The notes below the pieces were generated by a model that saw only the letters and a program-made list of their open reading frames with translations, was not told the origin of the DNA and searched no databases. From positions 1 to 5,277 of the forward strand of contig CAYWKV010000198.1 of assembly GCA_964458835.1 (NCBI GenBank): a stretch of DNA of 5,277 nt, read 5' to 3'. The first letter of the stretch is position 1; every line of letters begins with the position of its first letter. Source of the DNA: JAHJQQ01 sp964458835 (GTDB lineage Bacteria; Pseudomonadota; Gammaproteobacteria; Thiohalobacterales; Thiohalobacteraceae). Positions 1 through 5,277 of the stretch are shown one piece after another. A program made the translations under genes and the position numbers.

Positions 1-56
1 CCAATCGTTCCCACGTTCACATGCGGCTTCGTACGTTCAAATTTTCCCTTGGACAC
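1..56 (-). CDS. tuf: Elongation factor Tu, N-terminal fragment (5' end only)
   Basis: EF-Tu is the GTPase that carries aminoacyl-tRNA to the ribosomal A site. Only the first 18 codons and two bases of the next are in the window; the gene runs off at position 1. The translation begins MSKGKFERTKPHVNVGTI, nearly identical to the E. coli EF-Tu N terminus as I recall it (Gly for Glu at position 4), and it stops just before the P-loop. The start is GTG at 56-54, as I recall for the E. coli tuf genes, and it is preceded by an AGAGG Shine-Dalgarno sequence at 70-66. It follows fusA by 42 nt on the same strand, the normal end of a str operon. Identity is secure from the N terminus and the context. 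Whether this copy is tufA or tufB, and whether the rest of the gene is intact, cannot be seen. Confidence 0.95.
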   Translation of the reverse strand, partial: MSKGKFERTKPHVNVGTI

Positions 57-62
57 GGCTGA

Positions 63-70
63 CTACCTCT
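63..70 (-). promoter_or_regulatory. Ribosome binding site of tuf
   Basis: On the minus strand AGAGGTAG lies here, with 9 nt between the AGAGG core (70-66) and the GTG at 56. No in-frame ATG gives a better EF-Tu N terminus, so this site supports the GTG start. Confidence 0.7.
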
Positions 71-98
71 ATCTCGATTCTGGTTTGCGCCAAAAAAT

Positions 99-2195
<2,097 letters not shown>

Positions 2196-2202
2196 GGACT
2201 GA

Positions 2203-2209
2203 CTTCCTT
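2203..2209 (-). promoter_or_regulatory. Ribosome binding site of fusA
   Basis: AAGGAAG on the minus strand, 7 nt before the GTG at 2195. This is a strong match to the anti-Shine-Dalgarno sequence. It fixes the GTG as the start of EF-G, since there is no ATG start in register that would keep the conserved MAR-TPI N terminus. Confidence 0.8.
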
Positions 2210-2223
2210 AGAAAGGTACTTGC

Positions 2224-2694
2224 TTACCAGCGGTAATGCGCGAAGGCCTTGTTGGCCTCGGCCATGCGATGCGTGTCTTCGCGCTTCTTCACGGCGGCGC
2301 CACGACTCTCGGCAGCATCCAGGATCTCGCCCGCAAGGCGGCCGGCCATGGACTTTTCACCGCGACTGCGGGCGGCATCGATCATCCAACGCATGGCCAG
2401 CGTGGTGCGGCGCACGGCGCGCACTTCGACCGGGACCTGATAGGTCGCGCCGCCGACGCGACGGGACTTCACCTCGACCATCGGGCGCACGTTGTCCAGC
2501 GCCTTGTTGAGCACGTCCATGGGGTCGGCGGCACCCTTGCCGGCGATCTGGCCCAGCGCGCCGTACACAATGCGCTCGGCAACCGATTTCTTGCCGGACT
2601 CCATGACCATGTTCATGAACTTGGCGAGCATCTCGTTCCCGTACTTGGGATCCGGCAGAATCTCCCGGCGCTCAGCAGATTTTCTTCTCGACAT
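2224..2694 (-). CDS. rpsG: 30S ribosomal protein S7
   Basis: S7 is a primary 16S rRNA-binding protein that nucleates assembly of the 30S head and lines the E-site and mRNA exit channel. The 156-residue product is the common S7 length (the E. coli K-12 form has an extra C-terminal tail). Visible signatures are ILPDPKYGNEMLAKF near residues 12-26, KSRRVGGATYQVPVEVR at 76-92 (the beta-hairpin arm that reaches the E site), and the C-terminal AVKKREDTHRMAEANKAFAHYRW. The frame stays open upstream to 2841 inside rpsL, but ATG at 2694 is chosen because it gives the conserved MSRRK N terminus and follows an AGGA at 2708-2705. It is 46 nt after rpsL and 28 nt before fusA. In E. coli, S7 represses the str operon by binding the rpsL-rpsG gap. 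Whether that holds here is untested. Confidence 0.98.
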   Translation of the reverse strand: MSRRKSAERREILPDPKYGNEMLAKFMNMVMESGKKSVAERIVYGALGQIAGKGAADPMDVLNKALDNVRPMVEVKSRRVGGATYQVPVEVRAVRRTTLAMRWMIDAARSRGEKSMAGRLAGEILDAAESRGAAVKKREDTHRMAEANKAFAHYRW

Positions 2695-2704
2695 CGCGAT
2701 ACAT

Positions 2705-2709
2705 TCCTG
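2705..2709 (-). promoter_or_regulatory. Ribosome binding site of rpsG
   Basis: CAGGA on the minus strand, with 10 nt before the ATG at 2694. It decides between that ATG and the longer open frame that begins at 2841 inside rpsL. Confidence 0.6.
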
Positions 2710-2740
2710 TTCGTTGCAACCGACTCGGCCCAGCGGCCCG

Positions 2741-3115
2741 TCAGGACTTGGGACGCTTGGCGCCGTACTTGGAACGGGCCTGGCGGCGCTTGTCGACGCC
2801 CGAGGCGTCCAGACTGCCGCGCACCGTGTGGTAGCGCACACCCGGCAGGTCCTTGACGCGGCCGCCGCGGATCAGCACCACCGAGTGCTCCTGCAGGTTG
2901 TGGCCCTCGCCACCGATGTACGAAGCGACTTCATAGCCGTTGGTCAGCCGGACGCGCGCGACCTTGCGCAGCGCGGAGTTCGGCTTCTTCGGCGTGGTGG
3001 TGTACACACGCGTGCAGACACCGCGCTTCTGCGGGGACGATTCCAGCGCCGGCACAGCACTCTTTTCCGTCTTGTGCTTACGCGGCTTGCGCACTAACTG
3101 ATTGACTGTTGCCAT
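2741..3115 (-). CDS. rpsL: 30S ribosomal protein S12
   Basis: S12 sits at the decoding centre and helps monitor codon-anticodon pairing; it is the classical streptomycin-resistance locus. The 124 residues equal the E. coli length and align without gaps, starting MATVNQLVRKPR. The loops TTTPKKPNSALRK (39-51) and GGRVKDLPGVRYH (84-96) are intact. Lys43 and Lys88 (counting Met as 1), the usual sites of streptomycin-resistance changes, are both lysine, so this allele looks wild type. Asp89, the residue beta-methylthiolated by RimO in E. coli, is present too. The ATG at 3115-3113 follows AAGGCGAG at 3129-3122, a modest Shine-Dalgarno sequence with the AAGG core 10 nt from the start. This is the first gene of the str operon, placed after the promoter and leader hairpin described separately. 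Confidence 0.99.
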   Translation of the reverse strand: MATVNQLVRKPRKHKTEKSAVPALESSPQKRGVCTRVYTTTPKKPNSALRKVARVRLTNGYEVASYIGGEGHNLQEHSVVLIRGGRVKDLPGVRYHTVRGSLDASGVDKRRQARSKYGAKRPKS

Positions 3116-3125
3116 GAAAAACTCG

Positions 3126-3129
3126 CCTT
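3126..3129 (-). promoter_or_regulatory. Ribosome binding site of rpsL
   Basis: AAGG on the minus strand, 10 nt before the ATG. It overlaps a TAA (3130-3128) that ends a 21-codon open frame in the leader. The core is short for such a highly expressed gene. Confidence 0.55.
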
Positions 3130-3163
3130 AAGCTTTGAATACAGTCGGAATTTCGAGCGACCT

Positions 3164-3205
3164 GAAAACAAACGACAGGCCGGTTTTGGACACCCGGCCT
3201 GTCGT
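3164..3205 (-). terminator. Intrinsic terminator-like hairpin in the rpsL leader (possible attenuator)
   Basis: On the minus strand a perfect 12-bp stem (arms at 3205-3194 and 3183-3172, ACGACAGGCCGG pairing with CCGGCCTGTCGT) encloses a 10-nt loop and runs into TTGTTTTC at 3171-3164. A GC-rich stem followed by a U-rich stretch is the form of a Rho-independent terminator. The U tract is broken by one G, so efficiency may be partial. On the plus strand the stem is followed by AAAGAGG, so it should act only toward rpsL. It lies downstream of both rpoC and the predicted rpsL promoter, so it could stop rpoC readthrough, attenuate the str operon, or simply cap and protect the 5' end of the mRNA. 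I recall that a terminator-containing leader upstream of rpsL has been predicted in Pseudomonas; relatedness to that element is not tested here. Confidence 0.75.
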
Positions 3206-3216
3206 AAAGAGGCGCA

Positions 3217-3245
3217 ATTGTAGAGAGGCCCCCACACCCTGTCAA
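3217..3245 (-). promoter_or_regulatory. Sigma-70 promoter of the str operon
   Basis: On the minus strand a perfect -35 box TTGACA (3245-3240) is followed by a 17-bp spacer and TACAAT (3222-3217), one base off the -10 consensus. Transcription should start at about 3211-3208. The sequence between -10 and the start is TGCGCCT, a GC-rich discriminator, which is the kind found at promoters repressed by ppGpp and DksA; GCGCC also follows the -10 of E. coli rrnB P1 as I recall it. It points at rpsL, about 95 nt upstream of the ATG. Nothing similar stands out in the rest of the intergenic region. Confidence 0.8.
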
Positions 3246-3284
3246 GCGCCAAACCGCCCTGCGCTCAACGGGCTAGGGGGCCTC
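3225..3284 (-). repeat. Nested inverted repeats between rpoC and the rpsL promoter
   Basis: The outer arms, 3284-3276 and 3233-3225, are a perfect 9-bp complement (GAGGCCCCC with GGGGGCCTC on the minus strand). Inside them, TTGAGCGC (3268-3261) and GCGCTTGA (3249-3242) can form an 8-bp RNA helix with two G-U pairs and an 11-nt loop. In rpoC readthrough RNA the two could stack into one long structure just after the rpoC stop. No U tract follows, so it is not an intrinsic terminator by itself. It overlaps the -35 box and the spacer of the rpsL promoter. A role in rpoC 3'-end protection or processing is inference. Confidence 0.4.
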
Positions 3285-3295
3285 CCGGACCAACG

Positions 3296-5277
3296 TCAGG
3301 ATTCCGCCACTTGCTCCGTCGAACCGCTGTCCGCGGGGGCGGCGAATATCGCCTCTTCCGGCTGGCGCCGGCGGCGGCGGTCGGCGTGGTAGGCCTGGCC
3401 CGTGCCCGCCGGGATCAGACGGCCGACGATGACGTTTTCCTTCAGGCCGCGCAGGTCATCGCGCAGCCCCCGGACCGCGGCCTCGGTGAGGACGCGGGTG
3501 GTCTCCTGGAAGGACGCCGCCGAGATGAAGGACTCGGTCGCCAGCGAGGCCTTGGTGATGCCGAGCAGCATCGGCTCATACAGCGCCGGCGTGCCGTCCT
3601 TGGCGACCACCCGCTCGTTCTCCTCCAGGACACGAGGTTTTTCCACCTGCTCGCCCTTGAGGAAGCGGCTGTCGCCCGGGCTGGTGATCTCGACCTTGCG
3701 CAGCATCTGGCGAATGATCACCTCGATGTGCTTGTCGTTGATCTTCACGCCCTGCAGGCGGTACACGTCCTGGATCTCCTTGACCAGGTATTCCGCCATC
3801 ACCGTCACCCCCAGCAGGCGCAGGATGTCGTGCGGATTGGGCTCGCCGTCGACCACGGTCTCGCCGCGCTCCACGTGCTCGTTCTCGAACACCGTGACGT
3901 GCCGCCACTTCGGAATCAGCTCCTCGTGCTGGTTGCCCTCGGCGTCGGTGAGCACCAGGCGCTGCTTGCCCTTGGTGTCCTTGCCGAAGCCGACCGTGCC
4001 GGAGATCTCCGCCAGGATGGCCGGATCCTTCGGCTTGCGCGCCTCGAACAGGTCGGCGACGCGCGGCAGGCCGCCGGTGATGTCGCGCGTCTTGGAGGAT
4101 GCCTGCGGGATGCGCGCAACCACGTCGCCGACCTCCACGCGGGAGCCGTCCTCCAGGCCGACGATGGCGCCGGACGGCAGGAAGTAGTGCGCCGCCATCT
4201 CGGTACCCGCGATCTTCAGCTCGTCGCCGTTCTCATCGAGCAGCTTGACCATCGGGCGCAGATCCTTGCCGCTGGAACCGCGCTGCTTGGGATCGCTGAT
4301 GACCAGGCTCGACAGACCGGTGATCTCGTCCGTGCTGCGGTTGACCGTGACGCCCTCGACGAAGTCGCTGAAGCGCACGCGACCCGCCACTTCGGTGACG
4401 ATCGGGTGGGTGTGCGGATCCCAGGTGGCAACGACCTGACCCGGTTCGCAGGCATCGCCGTCGTTGATGGATATGACCGCGCCGTAGGGCACCTTGTAGC
4501 GCTCGCGCTCGCGGCCATTGACGTCGATGACCCCGATCTCGCCGGAGCGCGACACCGCCACCAGGTGGCCGTCACGGTTGGTCGCCGTCTTGACGTTGTG
4601 CAGGCGGATGGTGCCGGCCGACTTGACCTCGACGCTGTTGACCGTCGCCGCGCGGCTGGCCGCGCCGCCGATGTGGAAGGTGCGCATGGTCAGCTGCGTG
4701 CCCGGTTCGCCGATGGATTGCGCCGCGATGACGCCGACCGACTCGCCGTTGTTGACGCGATGACCGCGCGCCAGATCACGGCCATAGCACTGTGCGCACA
4801 CGCCATAGCGGGTCTCGCAGGTGATGGCGGAGCGTACGCGGATCTCGTCGACGCCCAGCTGCTCGATGCGATCGACCCACATCTCATCCAGCAGCGTGCC
4901 GGCGGCGACGGCCAGCGTGTCGGTGCCGGGCACATAGGTGTCGGTGGCCACCACACGGCCCAGCACGCGCTCGCGCAGCGGCTCGACGACGTCGCCACCT
5001 TCGACGATGGGCGTCATCAGCAGGCCCTGCTCGGTACCGCAATCGACTTCGGTCACCACCAGATCCTGGGCCACGTCGACCAGGCGGCGGGTCAGGTAAC
5101 CGGAGTTCGCGGTCTTCAGCGCGGTGTCGGCCAGACCCTTGCGGGCGCCGTGCGTCGAGATGAAGTACTGCAGCACGTCCAGGCCTTCGCGGAAGTTCGC
5201 CGTAATGGGCGTCTCGATGATGGAGCCGTCCGGCTTGGCCATCAGGCCGCGCATGCCGGCGAGCTGACGGATCTGGG
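3296..5277 (-). CDS. rpoC: DNA-directed RNA polymerase subunit beta', C-terminal half (5' part outside window)
   Basis: Beta' forms one side of the RNA polymerase active-site cleft. The 659 visible residues begin at QIRQLAGMRGLMAKPDG, about E. coli residue 736, so the NADFDGD catalytic loop lies outside the window. Present are the bridge helix (FISTHGARKGLADTALKTANSGYLTRRL), the four zinc-binding cysteines (DCGT, then TCETRYGVCAQC; they align ungapped with E. coli C814, C888, C895 and C898), and the trigger loop TQLTMRTFHIGG with the Met, Arg and His that align with E. coli 932, 933 and 936. A large insertion (SI3, about 190 residues, typical of Proteobacteria) splits the trigger loop before DITGGLPRVADLFEARKPKDP. 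The conserved end (SFQETTRVLTEAAV, ENVIVGRLIPAGTG) is followed by a low-complexity Arg/Pro/Ala tail of about 30 residues that looks some 10-15 residues shorter than in E. coli. The stop is TGA at 3298-3296. It normally sits last in the rplKAJL-rpoBC cluster. Confidence 0.99.
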   Translation of the reverse strand, partial: QIRQLAGMRGLMAKPDGSIIETPITANFREGLDVLQYFISTHGARKGLADTALKTANSGYLTRRLVDVAQDLVVTEVDCGTEQGLLMTPIVEGGDVVEPLRERVLGRVVATDTYVPGTDTLAVAAGTLLDEMWVDRIEQLGVDEIRVRSAITCETRYGVCAQCYGRDLARGHRVNNGESVGVIAAQSIGEPGTQLTMRTFHIGGAASRAATVNSVEVKSAGTIRLHNVKTATNRDGHLVAVSRSGEIGVIDVNGRERERYKVPYGAVISINDGDACEPGQVVATWDPHTHPIVTEVAGRVRFSDFVEGVTVNRSTDEITGLSSLVISDPKQRGSSGKDLRPMVKLLDENGDELKIAGTEMAAHYFLPSGAIVGLEDGSRVEVGDVVARIPQASSKTRDITGGLPRVADLFEARKPKDPAILAEISGTVGFGKDTKGKQRLVLTDAEGNQHEELIPKWRHVTVFENEHVERGETVVDGEPNPHDILRLLGVTVMAEYLVKEIQDVYRLQGVKINDKHIEVIIRQMLRKVEITSPGDSRFLKGEQVEKPRVLEENERVVAKDGTPALYEPMLLGITKASLATESFISAASFQETTRVLTEAAVRGLRDDLRGLKENVIVGRLIPAGTGQAYHADRRRRRQPEEAIFAAPADSGSTEQVAES

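Noticed and set aside
92..97. A run of six T on the minus strand just after the fusA stop, as a possible terminator
   Set aside because: I find no stable stem just before it, and tuf follows 42 nt downstream with its own ribosome binding site, so a terminator is unlikely.
2695..2841. A longer S7 starting at 2841 inside rpsL
   Set aside because: The 49 extra residues are a shadow of the rpsL frame and do not resemble any S7. The ATG at 2694 gives the normal length and N terminus.
2236..2856. A 206-codon open frame on the plus strand, opposite rpsG and the end of rpsL
   Set aside because: It has the same mirrored codon register against rpsG, runs across a gene boundary of well-identified ribosomal genes, and has no recognisable domain.
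3138..3168. A second rpsL promoter with TGTATT (3143-3138) as -10 and TTTTCA (3168-3163) as -35
   Set aside because: The boxes match at 4 of 6 bases each and the spacer is 19 bp, far weaker than the TTGACA/TACAAT pair upstream. It could only matter if the leader hairpin terminates very efficiently.
3135..3392. An 85-codon plus-strand open frame across the rpoC-rpsL gap
   Set aside because: It runs through the hairpin and promoter and into the antisense of rpoC, with no Shine-Dalgarno that I can see and no recognisable protein.
3402..4187. A 261-codon open frame on the plus strand, opposite rpoC
   Set aside because: It lies wholly within conserved beta' coding sequence. The product is Ser/Arg/Thr-rich with no motif, as expected from antisense of a GC-rich gene.

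Overview
The window is a GC-rich piece of a core bacterial chromosome, and all its genes lie on the minus strand. Read in the direction of transcription (high to low coordinates) the order is: 3' half of rpoC (RNA polymerase beta'), a 180-bp intergenic region, rpsL (S12), rpsG (S7), fusA (EF-G), and the first 18 codons of tuf (EF-Tu). This is the junction between the rpoBC cluster and the str operon. The proteins are of Proteobacterial type: beta' carries the large trigger-loop insertion, and long ungapped stretches match my memory of the E. coli proteins. Contiguous rpoC-rpsL is the usual order in many gamma- and betaproteobacteria, whereas E. coli has the two clusters apart. A non-enteric, GC-rich gammaproteobacterium is my best guess. 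The genus cannot be told from this sequence.

Layout: 5277-3296 is rpoC without its 5' half. 3295-3116 is non-coding and holds the most informative signals: a nested inverted repeat just after rpoC, a near-consensus sigma-70 promoter (TTGACA, 17 bp, TACAAT) with a GC-rich discriminator, and a 12-bp perfect hairpin with a T-rich tail that starts about where transcription should begin. 3115-2741 is rpsL, 2694-2224 rpsG, 2195-99 fusA and 56-1 the start of tuf. The gaps inside the operon are 46, 28 and 42 nt. Each gene has a recognisable Shine-Dalgarno sequence, and fusA and tuf both start with GTG.

The genes supply transcription and translation machinery that is made in step with growth: the core polymerase subunit, two small-subunit proteins at the decoding centre and mRNA exit/E-site region, and the two elongation GTPases. 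The regulatory signals fit that picture: a promoter of the stringently controlled kind, then a terminator-like hairpin in the leader that could attenuate str transcription or stop rpoC readthrough, and a short rpsL-rpsG gap where S7 autoregulation acts in E. coli.

I found no new gene system, mobile element, CRISPR array, tRNA or rRNA. The long open frames on the plus strand are antisense shadows. The only parts worth a second look are in the rpoC-rpsL intergenic region.
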